A program made the translations under genes and the position numbers. Below, in pieces: positions 40,275 through 53,425 of a stretch of 64,000 bases of DNA (position 1 is its first letter; each line of letters starts with the position of its first letter). Source of the DNA: Berghia stephanieae (Eukaryota; Mollusca; Gastropoda; Nudibranchia; Aeolidiidae); contig CM067448.1 in assembly GCA_034508935.3 (NCBI GenBank), forward strand, positions 43,745,185 to 43,809,184, in the 5' to 3' direction. Below the pieces are notes generated by a model, which was not told the DNA's origin, ran no database searches, and worked only from the letters and a program-made list of their open reading frames with translations.

Positions 40275-42080
40275 TTGATGGATGGGTATTTCATTCAGAT
40301 TATCTGTACTTTTATACATGGACATCTATGATGATGGATTGTATGGCTGTTAGAATGTTTATGTTGTGAGAGCAATATGTTGTTAGTTTAGGTGTGTTCT
40401 GAAATGAGAGAAAATTATGGCAAAAGGGACAGAACATGTTTTAAAAAAAAAGAATTTCAAAAGGATAAAGTACAAAACTGTTAATTGTTTTGTTTTGTCT
40501 TTTCTTTATTGATTGCAGGAGAGAATGAGTGACCTAAAAAAATTTATTTAATGATAGTTTTCTACTGCAATCTGCACGTTATCCATATTTTGATTTCCTT
40601 AGACACAATTTTGTCGCACATTCAAATCCACTATACCAATGGATACACATTTATGTAATTATTTTTCTTTTGTGTACTTTGCTGTAATGCAAAGTCTTTT
40701 TTTCATGATGTCAAAAACTTATAGTAATCTCACCCTTGTCAGGATATGGGGAGGTGACTTCTTTTATTCCTTTATAGTCCGTTCCTTTATATCTGTTGTC
40801 TCCTCCACTTGGCTTTCCATCCTTGTCATGGAATTAGAACAATTTGGTTTGTGCCAAGGCTTTCGCTGGGATCCCTGGCTGAGAGTGAGACTGATCTGTG
40901 GCAGGTGTTTTTTTTGTTTGTTTTTTTTTCTTCTGTTGTAAATATGTCCTATTATTTTTTATAGGGAATCGTGTGCATTATACTATTTGCCGTTTCTTAT
41001 CCATCGAATTTGAAGCAAGATGACAGTGATTCTTTCGTGGGACAAAACTTCTAGGTTAATTTCTTATCACACGCAAAATCTGACCACCCGTCATCTTACT
41101 TTATCTACCTGTGTTATGACCTGCAAGTGTTGCATGTGCTGTTAACTAACGAAAGCAAACTATTTGAAGACCAAGTCTTCTCAGTGAATGAACTGTCATA
41201 TTGTACGATTTGCTGAGCGGATGCCAGGCACGAGTTTTCACTATTACTACAACTGCAATGTTTGTATGAAAATATTTTCTATAATTGAGATTATAGAAAT
41301 TATAGTGATTGTCAATGAGTTACTGGTTTAACAATGTCTTTCCCTGATATCAGGATTAGGCCATGAAACCCCATCTTGTCCAGGGTTTTCTTTTTTTTTT
41401 GTTTTCTTTTACCATTCTGTATTACTTTTACCTGGTGCTTGTATTTTATGACCTTAAACTTATGGACTGATGTTTTTCTTTAGGATTTTGATAATTATTG
41501 TATTTCTCATTCTACAGACTTGATGTAAACATTGAGCATAAAATGATGAATGGTGCATGGATGGATCAAAAATATATAGTTTGGTATGAAAGTGTTTGCT
41601 TTAAGAATTAGGGAATCAAAATGAATGTATGATAGTATAAAAGGCATATGATAATGTGAGAGAGGACACAAAACAAAGTGCCAATTGTAAAAAAAATTAT
41701 TTCTTATTTTGGTGCATTCGTAAATTTAAGGGCAAGATATGTTGATAATTATGCCTTTTATAATTTAGAAAGTTTTTTCCAAGTTTGAGAATTGTTCTCA
41801 ATGAGTCTTTCTTTCATTTTACAGTTATAAACTTCAGATTATATGTTGTTATTATATTATTAAAAGTTAGTTTTTTTTTAACAAAAAAAGTTTTCATTCT
41901 TAATTTTTTAGATTGATCATAGTTCTTTGTAAAGCATGACAGACATATCAGACTAAAGTATTTGTTTTAAATTTAATTTAAAAAAATTTCAAATCAAATC
42001 TTTCGTCATCATCATGTCGAGTTTCCACATTATTTTGTCTTGTTGATTTTAATACAACAGATGTATTAGTACTGCATTTT
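40275..42080. other. 3' flank of the RNF17-like gene, no gene seen
   Basis: The stop at 40274 is followed by AT-rich sequence that likely includes the 3' UTR. I could not fix a poly(A) site. No exon or repeat with defined ends was recognised before the R1 copy at about 42083. Confidence 0.5.
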
Positions 42081-42082
42081 TT

Positions 42083-43018
42083 AATGGGGACTTTATGGAC
42101 TCCCATTGTGGGCAGGGATGCCACTCAGGTCGCTTTATCAATGTCTTGGAACGAGGTTACTTAGGTTTGACAAAATCCTTCACCGAAAGGGAAATAAGTC
42201 AAATATTTTTGTTTTTTTTTTTATTTTGAGGGAAATGATACTTTTTTCCTTGTAAATAATTTCTTTGCTGTGTATTGTGTAAGTTTTTTTTTGTTTTGAA
42301 TATAATATTTTGCACACCTTTGATCCTCTTCTTAGTCAGATCTTGTGCATTTGTGTGGATGGGACTAGATCTGTTGGCAATTGGCAGTGTATGTCAGTGT
42401 TGGATTTTTTAGTGGATTCAGACTAGCCACAAGGATAAACTGTTCCTGGATCTACTTCTAATCTCTGTAGACCTACTGTAATCCCCCGTTGTTTTTATTT
42501 GGCGTTTGATAGCTAGATCTAAATCTTTTGACTTTTGTATCCCCTTCATCTTTACTGGTGTGGCATGAACTATAAGTTCTGGGTGAGATTCCTTAACTCC
42601 CACAATGGGCAGGGAGGCTCTTACTGTGTCTTCTATCCCTCTATATCTGTTTTTCAACATGCTTTCTGTCGTGGAATGAGATTACTTGGTTTTGTCTAGG
42701 CCCTGGCTAGTTACCCTTGCTGGGAGGAAAAGTCAAATGTATAGTTAGAGTTTTGAGTGTATCCCTCTTAGATGGGACCTATGCTTGTGTCTGGACGAGA
42801 CTTTTAGATGATCTCAAACTAAGTACTTTGATAGAGTGCTCTTGGAATCTACGTTTCCTTTTTGAACAAATTCCCCTTTGTCTTACCTTTTCTTGGGTGC
42901 TTTAATTGTAATTCTATAAATTTCTACTATCACATTTTCTTCCTTTTTACTGGCACTGCACTGATATGACCCTAATGTGTTGCAAGCGCCGTAAAACCCT
43001 TTAAAACAAACAAAAACC
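42083..43018 (+). repeat. Two adjacent R1 copies
   Basis: A diverged copy (about 42083-42480) starts with CTCCCATTGTGGGCAGGGA. A better copy (about 42585-43018) runs from ACTCCCACAATGGGCAGGG through CTAAGTACTTTGATAG to the hairpin and TAAAACCC tail with AAAC. Confidence 0.75.
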
Positions 43019-43381
43019 TATTAGTTTCAAGTGCGGTTAAAATTTCTAAAAACAGGTATTTCAAAATATGATTGTTAGTAACTTTTACATACCTGAAGTG
43101 TTCAACTGAAATTAGAGGTCAAAAGTTTTGTTGAAATTTTTATTTTGCTTTTAAATTCAGTTTCAGTTTTGTAATCACACTCTAGCTCTGTGATTTATAA
43201 ATGCTCAATTCCATCAGCTATGACTCTCATTTCATTCCCCCTTAAAAATTTTTGTTTGTCATAATAAAACATTACTAGTTGAGTTTTCAAAGAATAAAAG
43301 TTGTAAATTGAAAAGATTGTCTTCATCGTGTGTATCTTTTACTTTTAACTTTGCGGCACATATGTGATCCGCGATCTCAAA

Positions 43382-44160
43382 GGCTTTGTGGGACTCCTGA
43401 CCTCCCATAGTGGGCAGGAAGTGTCGTCTATCCCCCTAATTTGTTTTCCAATTGCTTTCTTTGTCATGGAATGAGATTACTTAGTTTTGTCCAGACCTTG
43501 TCTGGGAGGGAAAAAACATTCGAATTTATAGTTCTGTCATCTGCATTTTTTGCCAAATTGGGACCTAAAATTTGCCCAAAAACCCCCCAAAATTTGCCAA
43601 AAAGACCAAAATTTGCCCAAAAATTTGCTGAGGAGAACTAAGCGTTTCAAGTTTCAGTAAAAATTAACACGCGAGACAGAAAAAAATATATATAAAAGAC
43701 AATTTATTACATTTAAGGAGGCTACATTTATTAATTTGTTGTTACAAAAATTTTAAAGGATCATTATCCGTAGAGAGTAGCTTCCCTTGGTTTGGGCCCA
43801 GCTGCAACATTTCTCAAGTTTCGCACTTTTTTTTCGTTTCTTTTTTTCCCCAAAATTTGCCACGCGATTTGCCAATTTTGGGAAATTTGCTAAAATTTGC
43901 GGATCGCAAATTGCCATTTGCGGCCGCAAAAAATGCAGATGACAGATAGTTATAGTTTTGGGAGATTTGGCAGGTTTGTAGCTGTGACAACAAATCCCCA
44001 CAAATCCTCGTGAATCATCTCTCTGTTATGTACTGTAATTTTTGTTGTTGAACATATGATTTGTAAACATTTCGAGTGTATTCCTCTTGTGGGGACCTGT
44101 ACTTGTGTCAGCATAAGACTTTTAGGTGATCTCAAAACTATGCATCATGATAGTATGTTA
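43382..44160 (+). repeat. R1 copy split by element E2
   Basis: R1 5' part runs 43382-43533, is interrupted by E2 and resumes at 43946 with ATAGTTATAGTTTTGGGAG to about 44160, stopping before the usual 3' end. Confidence 0.75.
43534..43945. mobile_element. CTGTC...GACAG element E2 with 6-bp TSD
   Basis: Ends are CTGTCATCTGCATTTTTTGC and its complement; ATAGTT flanks both sides. The interior is rich in AATTTGCC motifs. It is 412 bp and non-coding. Confidence 0.9.
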
Positions 44161-44346
44161 TAGCCACAAATAAGAAACTTTAGGTTAATTTTTCTTTATG
44201 GTGGGGAATATATACTGTTCCTGTCATTGCACATAACTGGGAAGGTCGCATTTTGTTATCTAAATTTCCACGATGTGATTCATTCCGACAATGTCATTTT
44301 GAGATGTTGGGTCAGATATGATCTTTTTACCCTCATAAAAAACGAT

Positions 44347-44779
44347 CTGTCATCTGCATTTTTTGCCAAATTGGGACCTAAAATTTGCCAAAAACCCCCC
44401 CAAAATTTGCCGCACTTTGGATCCTTATTTGAAGATTTTTTGACGAAACAATCCATGACTGAAGTTGGAAGTGTAAGTAACTCGATTTATTTGACTTGAG
44501 AAATGAAATGACTGTGAATAGCGTTGTTACAAAGATTTTAAAGGATCATTATCCGTAGAGAGTAGCTTCCCTTGGTTTGGGCCCAGGCAATGCTGCAACA
44601 TTTCTCAAGTTTCGCAGTTTTTTTTCCGTTATTTTGTTTTCGCTTCTTTTTTTTTCCAAAAATTTTCCTCGCGATTTGCCAATTTTCCCAAAATTTGTCA
44701 CGATTTGCCAATTTTGGGAAATTTGCCAAAATTTGCGGATCGCCCTGATATTTGCGACTGCAAAAAATGCAGATGACAG
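44347..44779. mobile_element. CTGTC...GACAG element E3 with 6-bp TSD
   Basis: Same 20-bp ends as E2, flanked by AACGAT on both sides. It is 433 bp. The right half closely matches that of E2, the middle differs. Confidence 0.9.
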
Positions 44780-44931
44780 AACGATGACTGTTCCCTATCA
44801 CTGATTAACAGTAACAGGCTGCTTCATGGTAGTCATTTAATTCTGACAAGCAATTGAGCAGCGTTTCTATAAAACTCAACTTATTCACTTTTATATAGCA
44901 ATATTGAAAAAGTCATCCCCTAATATTAATA

Positions 44932-45070
44932 CAGTGCAACCTCTGGATAACGACAATCCCTTGAGACAATGACCTCTGGTCTGCATTTTATTTCTATATA
45001 TCATTAGTAATAAAAAATCCCAAAAGAGCGACATATATTTGATTAAAACCCCTGTTTAGAGACATTGATA
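44932..45070. repeat. Pogo-type MITE left end fragment
   Basis: TA then CAGTGCAACCTCTGGATAAC resembles the ends at 16417 and 52974. No matching right end was found. Confidence 0.5.
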
Positions 45071-45157
45071 TAGTGATAGTGATAATCAGCAGTTGACACT
45101 GACGCTTGATATGAAAAATCTAACCAAATAGGCAGCCTCATTTCCGACCAGTGCCAT

Positions 45158-45513
45158 CTTGTACTCTGGGTGGGGTTCCTGACCTCCCATAGTGGAGCGA
45201 CTCACTGTGTCTTCTGTCCCCCTATATCTGTTTTCCATCATGCTTTCTGTCTTTGTCTTGGAATGAGATTACTTGGTTTTGTTCTGGCCCTGGGAGGGAA
45301 ACAGTCAAATGTAGTTAGAGTTTTGGGAGATGATATTTTTTGTCTTGTAAATCATCTGTTATTGTTATGCACTGTATTCATTTTGTTTTACATACATTTG
45401 TAAACATTTGAGCGTGTTCCTCTTAGTGGGGAACTGTGCTTGTGTCTGGATGAGAAAATTAGGTTATCTCAAACTAAGTACACTGATATTGTGCTCTTGG
45501 AATCTACATCTGT
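45158..45513 (+). repeat. R1 copy, 5' part
   Basis: Runs from CTGGGTGGGGTTCCTGACCT to CTCTTGGAATCTACATCTGT; the 3' hairpin end is absent. Confidence 0.75.
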
Positions 45514-45835
45514 GGGAATACAAGATGCCCACATTGCAGTGGGGATGTGCATGGATTCATAGATGACATAAAGAGGAGGGAAGGGCAGGGATGATAAACA
45601 AATGCTCAAACCATATGGGGGCTATGGCACAACACATGATCACGTGTCTATGTCAGTGAATCATTGCACACATTACCCACTCAAATATTATATAGAAGGC
45701 GTTGTTTCTTGATTGTGTACGCAATGAGAGACTTATCTAACTAAAAGATGGAGGGGGAGGGATGATTGAGAGATAGAATATCATTATACTCCCCGTCTAT
45801 CCCAGTCGTGCAAATCTAGATTGATGAGTTTATAT

Positions 45836-46531
45836 GGGAGCGTTCACATATTATGTCAACACTTTGGGGGGAGGGGGGGTCTGCCAAATGTTAACAAGTG
45901 TTGACATGGGGGAGGGGGGGGGGGGGGGGGGGGTTCATACCCAAGATTATGTCATCAAAAATTTGGTTATACAAATAGAATAAAAACACACCCAAGAAAA
46001 ACACTGTAAAAGTTGAAGCGGATTAGTAACATAATATGCTATTATTCGGATAGGACATCAGTCTTCACAAATTACTTTTTACCAGATCAGGTGATCCACC
46101 TACACCTATTCACTGCTGGGTGGACAGGGGGCCCCCGAAAAAAAATGTGGCTGCGATGGGAATCAGCTTGAGTTGTCAGGTCTTCAGCCACGCTCTAACA
46201 ACTGAACTACCCTAAACATGTCTACATCTTCAAAATGGACTTTTTTTTTGTTAACATCGTGTAATGCTGGCTACCAGTATTGAACAGAGACAAAGAGGTA
46301 TATATCAAATTTCACACCTTTTGGCACTCAGTTGTTTTTACCTCTTTTCCTCTGTTCAATAGCCACCATCACATGACTTTCACGAAAAATAGTCCATTTT
46401 GATGATGTCATCGTATTTGGGGGGGGGGGGGGGGGGGGTCAAGTCAATGATGACAATTGATGACATGGGGGGGGGGGGGGGGGGGGTCTAAAAATGCCAA
46501 TTTTTTGTTGACATAATATGTGAACGCTCCC
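45836..46531. mobile_element. GGGAGCG-TIR element, copy 2
   Basis: Ends GGGAGCGTTCACATATTATG and its complement; flanks ATAT on both sides. G-tracts (45865-45872, 45908-45933, 46420-46438, 46468-46487) again all lie on the plus strand at both ends. Inside, 46085-46215 is a SINE fragment (CACTGCTGGGTGGACAGGGG, then a tRNA-like part). No trace of the cargo of copy 1. Confidence 0.85.
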
Positions 46532-46979
46532 ATATTATCTGGACTAGCTCATGGATGGAGTTTATCTGAAACGTTATACATTATTACTGTACTAATGATC
46601 TAGAGCAGGAAAATTGGGACCAGCCTTAGAGTTTGTTTTAAGCGAGGGTTTAAAAAATAAAAATGCGGTTTATCTTAAATGGATAGCAGTGTAAATTAGT
46701 TGCAAGCACCAAAAAAGCCTTAAAAACAAAACAAACTTATGTAATGTAAGGTAAAACAATTTATCCTGTTAAAAATAGATTAGAATCTTTATCTAAGTCT
46801 CACTTAGTTGTAAAGTGTGACAAACAAGTTAACAAAAATCTGTGTTAACCAATTTTGTGCAAACATCTGAATTTCATGAAAAAATTAATCATTCCCAACC
46901 CCAAACTGCGGATTTCCGCCACTTGTGTATTATGAGCTTATGACAACAAATCCCCACTTGAAAGGTCTCTCAGTGATTA

Positions 46980-47145
46980 CAGTACACTCGTGGGAGAAGC
47001 CAAAAAACCTGCTAGAATCTGAGCATGCCAAAATCCGATGTTTATGCGAGGTAACAGCTTATTATAATATATGGTAAAGTTCAGTCACCAAGCTCTATAT
47101 TGCAGAGCATGTTGGAATTTGGTGTGCTAGAATCAACGAATACTG
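46980..47145. mobile_element. Small MITE with TA target, next to the LLPH 3' end
   Basis: CAGTACACTCGT at the left and ACGAATACTG at the right are imperfect inverted ends, with TA on both sides. It lies 40 bp beyond the LLPH stop, so the LLPH transcript may end within it. Confidence 0.6.
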
Positions 47146-47184
47146 TAATAAAAAATAACACTGAAGGCAAAGGAATGAATAAGG

Positions 47185-50100
47185 TCACCATTTTATTGGT
47201 TTTGATTTTGATTTAGATTTAGGTTTTCCTTTCTGTTTGACATTTCCCAACCTCTTTTTAAGTTTCTTCACGGCTCTTTTGTTCATCCAAGGGGGATAAT
47301 GCCCATTCTGATCTCTTTTGGTAACCTTGTCATAGACCGGTACTTGTTTGTCTACGTCCATGGTGGAATCTGATAAATAGGTGGGAAAATAAACAAAAAG
47401 TGAGTGATTTCATTACAAGATGCTCAACCACGATACCAATTAAATTCTTCAGACCACATTGACGCCATGACACTTGACACAAGATGAGTGATAAACAAGA
47501 AAAGGGAACAGAGCCTCTATCTAATGGGTAGCAAACATTCAAACAGTTACAATTGTTAATTTAAACCAAGGGAAACCTGATCTTTTGGTTCTAAAGGACT
47601 TCTTAAACAAATAAAAATATTCAAATCATGTAGCACTCTTTGGCTTAATAAAACAGGACAAGCAGTAACAACAAATATAAAAATGATAAAGTCATTTAAT
47701 GATAAAAGTGTAAATAACGTAAATTTTTTTTTGCATACAGCGGAGCTCTGTCATAATGAGAACACCCTACTCTCCAAGCAAAAAAATAACTTTATTGTCA
47801 TACATGGGAGGTAACACATTTACAAATATAACATTGAGTTTTTGTATTGGTTGTGTCCCCTACTTTCATTCCATTTTAAATTACGGTGTTTAAACCAAGA
47901 TAATATGACAGTCAAGCTGTTTGTTTAACGTATCAGTATTAAAAGAGCATTCTTCCTTTCAAGCAAATTTCAATGTACAAAACGTTTGTAAGAATAACAC
48001 TAATGAAGTAGTAAAAACACATAAAATTGAAATTAATATTAGCTTAACAATATTAAGAATAAGAAAGCTGGCAGGCTATTGCTGTGATTGGCACAGCTCA
48101 AGAGCCCCTTTTTTTGGTCTACAAATGGGCAATTACTATACTTACTGCTTACATTATCACCACAACTTCACCTTTAACTTCACTAATATATTATAGAGAA
48201 ACTCTTCCTTACCTCCCTGTGTTTCTGTGCCAGTAAGAGAACTGAGATCCTCATCCTTTATTTCCGGTTTCTCTGTCGATAAATATTATAAAAATGAAAT
48301 TCAACGTCATTAAAAACACAAAAATCAACACTATAATACTTTCAAAACCTTTTATATATAATTAAACATGTGAATTAATATCATTTGACTTTAATAAGGC
48401 TTTTGATAAAGTCCATCACAACAGCCTTCTTACAAAGTTGAAGCACTATGGGATTACCAATAACATATACTCCTGTATAGCCATCTTTGTCTGATTGTAC
48501 TGAAAAAGTGATGGTAGAAAACAAAATGTCATCAGCAGTTCTATCGGATGTCACGTAAGGAGCAGTTTCAAGTACACCTTTGTTGTTGGGCTATATTAAT
48601 GACACGCCCCCAAAAATTCATGAAAGTACAACATTGTATCTTTCCGTAGACAACAACCTCCTATACAGAAGAACAAAAACCAAAAATGACATAGACAATC
48701 TCCAACAAGACCATAACAAACTTCAAGATGGAGAAAGACTATAAAGAGGAATTCAATCCAAAGTTTTACGAATAAATAACAAAATTGAACAAGACACAAA
48801 TGATTAACAAATACATAATGAAAAGTTAGACCCCCCCCCCCCCCCCCTTCTCCCCAAAGGCTGAGTACATAGGGATTACATTGGATAGCATGGAGCCATC
48901 GACACAAAAAAGTTTGCTATGGTAACAACAAGCCAAACTTTTTCTAGCATTGCAAGGCAGTAAAAGAACAATGCTATCCCATACTGGTAAGATCAAGCTT
49001 GGAAAAAGACTAAATTCATAAACCAGCTTGACTAAGTTCCAGGTATGCCTGCAGATTTGTGTATAACAACTATGACAACAGCATAAGTATAACAAACAAG
49101 ATGGCAAAAAGCAACTGGATTATATTGAAGGAGAGAGGAGCAAACAAAAAATGAAAACCTTTAAAAGTATACAAGGACAAGCACTGATGTCGACTAGCCC
49201 ACTCCTGAGAGAATACAAACTTTCAGTCCTTTTTTCCAAGAACAATTAGTTATGAAATTCCCTCCTTGACAACTTCAGAAATTCTGACAGTTATTTACTT
49301 GCCAATCAGAAAATATTTCTATCCCAGAAGTATGGAGGACATTGTGATTTAAAGCCATAACCCGACACCATCCCAAAAGTGATGAATAACTAGGACTTGA
49401 GTAATAAGGTTTGGGAGATGATATAAAAAATCAGTCTCTAACAATGAGGTAAAATTATAAGCATTGGGCACTTCAGACATGGGGATAAAGTGAACCTCAT
49501 ATATTTTGACTTTTATTTCGAAAGAAAAAAAGTTTCTAAATTGACAGAAGTACCTTAGTTGGCTGTCTTGTACACGTCATATTTCTAAGAGTGACATGTT
49601 ATATCAATTTGAAATGAAACTGATCTGAATACCAACAACTCGTACAATTTGCATGCTTTTGATATAGCTAGTCTCTACTTTCTCTCTCTCCCTTCCCCCC
49701 ACTCTCTCATTCTCAAAAAAAAAAAAAAAAAAAATCTCGGCTCTATCCAGGATCGATCCAATTTCCTTTACGCGTTAAACGAGTGCTCTGCCAATGGACT
49801 AGCAGGACTCCAAATCACACTTATGACATGTTTATTTCCAATTGAGTATAATAATGATCATCTCAACTCAATTAATGTTGTTTGACTCGAACAAACGCCT
49901 GTATTGATCTAAAATGGCCCTTGGTCTTTGATTTGAGAATTGACAAAAGGATTTTGCAACAAATTAGTACAGGTTTGTAATTTACCAACTCATTGTACTG
50001 GCTTGTCATTAGCCTACGGGTAGGATAGTCTACAAGGGAACTGCTATTTGAAGAACAACATATAGAAAGCCGATGGGTAGAATACATAGGCGAACTGTAC

Positions 50101-53100
50101 AATGATCCAAATAGAAATGAACCACCACTGAAATTCAAAGAACCATTAAGCGGACCAAACATCACCAAAAGTGAAATTGAACATGCCATGGAACGAATGA
50201 AGGATGGTAAAGCAACAGGCCCTGATGAAATATCTGTAGAGGTATTAAAAAGCCTAGGAGATCTAGCAATTGACGAACTTCACATATTATTCAACAATAT
50301 ATACAATACTGGGAAAATTCCAGAAGATCTCTGTAACTCTATTTTCATAGCAATACCAAAGAAAGCAGGTGCAGTCAGATGCGAAAATTTTAGAACTATA
50401 AGTTTAATAAGTCACATCAACAAAATACTGTTGCGTATAATTATCAACAGGCTAAGGAATAAGATTAACCCCGAAATCGCAGAAGAACAATATGGATTCC
50501 AACCTGACAGAGGGACAAGGAACGCAATATACCTCCTCCGTGTTTTAAGTGAAAGAGCTATACAGGTTCAGACCCCACTATACCTCTGTTTTGTCGACTA
50601 CAAAAAAGCTTTTGATAGACTACGCCACGAAGAAATACTAAAACAACTGCACTCCATTGGCGCTGATGAGAAAGACCTCAGACTCATGCAAACATTATAC
50701 TACACCCAGCAGGCATCTATCAAAATCGGAAACTCTACAGGAAATTCCATTCCTATTAAGAAAGGAGTCCGTCAAGGTGTGTTGCCTCACCAGATCTGTT
50801 TAATCTATACCAAGAAACAATCATGAGGGGCATAAATAATATGGAGGGAATAAAAGTAGGAGGTCACAACATAAATAATATAAGATACGCAGACGATACG
50901 GTACTCATTGCAACATCAGAAATCCAACTTCAAAAGATTGTTGACAAAGTGGTAGTAGATAGTGAAGCCAAGGGAATGGAAGTGAATATCACCAAAACAG
51001 AATGCATGGTAATACAGAAAAACCCCGAAAACAACAACACCTGCAATATAACGATTCACGGCGAGCAGCTTACCAACGTAGAAAGTTTTAAATACCTAGG
51101 TTCAATAGTGACAACAGATGGAAGATGTAACCGAGACATACGAGCAAGAATAACTCAAGCCAAACAGGCCTTCATGGACCTGGGAAACATTTTGAAAAAC
51201 AAACAGATGTCGTTCGGGATTAGATTCCGAGTCTTGAAGTGCTACGTGTGGCCAATCTTGTTCTACGGATGCGAAAGCTGGACTACAAATGCAGAAACAC
51301 AAAAGAACATTGAAGCTTTTGAAATGTGGTGCTTGAGAAGGATGCAGAGAATATCGTATACCGCACACAAAACGAACGAAGAAGTGCTAAAACAAACATA
51401 CCAACAAAGGAAACTAATGCCCTTAATAGTGGATCGACAACTATCCTTTTTCGGACACATAGTAAGGAAAGATAAGAATGAATACCTGGCAAGTTGTGGA
51501 AAAATACCTGGTAAACGCGCCCGGGGGAGACAAAGAAAAACACTCATAGACCAACTGAAGGCTTTCACCAACCTAACAATCCAAGAGCTGTTTGAAAAAG
51601 CAAGAGACAGGGAGGAATGGAGAGAGATAATTCATGCAGTATCCGAAGCCTGGACCAGGCATGGAACCTAGAAGAAGAAGGATAGTCTGGAGAAGCATAC
51701 AATAAACTTTCAATTGGGCATAGAGATGCGATACTCAGGTCGGATTCTCATTTTGGAAATATGAGGACTTTAAAAGTAGGGACAATCAACTGAGCTGGCC
51801 AAAAAATGTTTGCTATCTGGTTTATACTGTGAATAGCCGTCTTGTTCAATTGGTCTTTTGTTATCATATGAAAAGAGTACGTGTGAAGGGTATATAGTAC
51901 CTAACTACCATGTAATTTTTCATTTCTAGATAGATTCATAGTCTGACCGTTGCAAAGATGAGCAGGTAGCGAGAAGAAGAAGTTTATTTGTTTTTGAGAG
52001 TGTCATGGCACTTGTAGCACTCCTGGGTCCTTTAAAACCCAGTAAGAATCGGTTCAATTTGATCAATAGGAGATATTATCTGGTCGTCCAAGGGCTTTTT
52101 TTGTCCCAGAAATAATTGGCAGCAGCCGCCTTATGCAGGAAAATAGAGGAAAAAACGATGGTCAGCTATGAAGGTTGGCCGCCATGTCAGGTGGCTGGCT
52201 TATACAAATGACCGCAAGCACAAGTTTGACAGTAATTTCAAATGCTTATTTTAATGACTTGGAAAATCTTCTTACCTTCCTTTGTGTCTGTGTTTGTCAA
52301 CTTTTTCTCTGCTTTCCCTGTAAATTGAAGATTACATTATCTTAACAACCAGTGATAACTATTAAATAAAATCATTTCTGCCATTTTAACTCCAGTTACC
52401 AGATCCTTCTCATTATGACTTTTGTCCAACAACAAGGACATTGATTAAATCGGAGCATCTGACAACTCTGGTCACTGCAACAACTCTACCCAAGTTTTTT
52501 TCTCCCTGTACACCAATATATTTTACTCTCAAAGTTATTAAAATCACACAAGTTGACTTCCAAATTTTAAATAAACAATCAGATCAGATATAGTCACGTC
52601 ATAAGGAATCAAGATGAAATGAGATATTATTAAATGAGCTAATATATATATACTCTGTCACTGATAATGTTTGTCTTTTGTTTGTTTATTTATTTATTTA
52701 TTTTTGAGATGCCATAATTGAACAACATCTGACAAGCCAAGTTTCAAACTACAGTCAAATCCTGATAAAGTCAACACCACCTGACCAGAAAGATTGGCTG
52801 ACTTTGTCCATTATCAATGGAACACACTCAGATAAAGAACAAATAATTTGGGACCAAGAAGAGGTGTTTAATTTAAGCAGAAGTTGACTTCATGCAAAAT
52901 GTCCAATGAGCCAGTGCCTGAATCAGATATGTCGTCATAGTTATGATGCACACCAGATCGTGAATGTCTTATACAGTGGAACCTCCCGATTACGACACCT
53001 CCGAATAGCGACAACCTCCTGATAACGACATTGGCCCGTGGTCCCGATTTATTTTCTATTTAAGATCAGTAAAATAAACCTCCAAATAACGACGCACTTT

Positions 53101-53361
53101 TTGATAAAACCTCCGAATAACTACATCATTTTGGCGATTTTCGTAGATATCTGATACTAAAAATATCGAGTATGAGTACTCAAAGTTTATAAAAACTATT
53201 CCTACTTGAAGCAATGATAAAGCAGCTTTTGAAACCAATGAGAACGCAGCTTTTTTTGACGAATCTTGGCTGATATACATTAATAAAAACCAAGGTATAA
53301 ATGTAAGTGTAAGCAAGTAAACACAAAATCTTGGAAAATGTGATATTATGTGGTGATAGAA

Positions 53362-53425
<64 letters not shown>

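Noticed and set aside
48596-49107. Minus-strand frames of 93-103 codons
   Set aside because: They lie opposite decayed LINE sequence and include a poly-Gly from the C-run.
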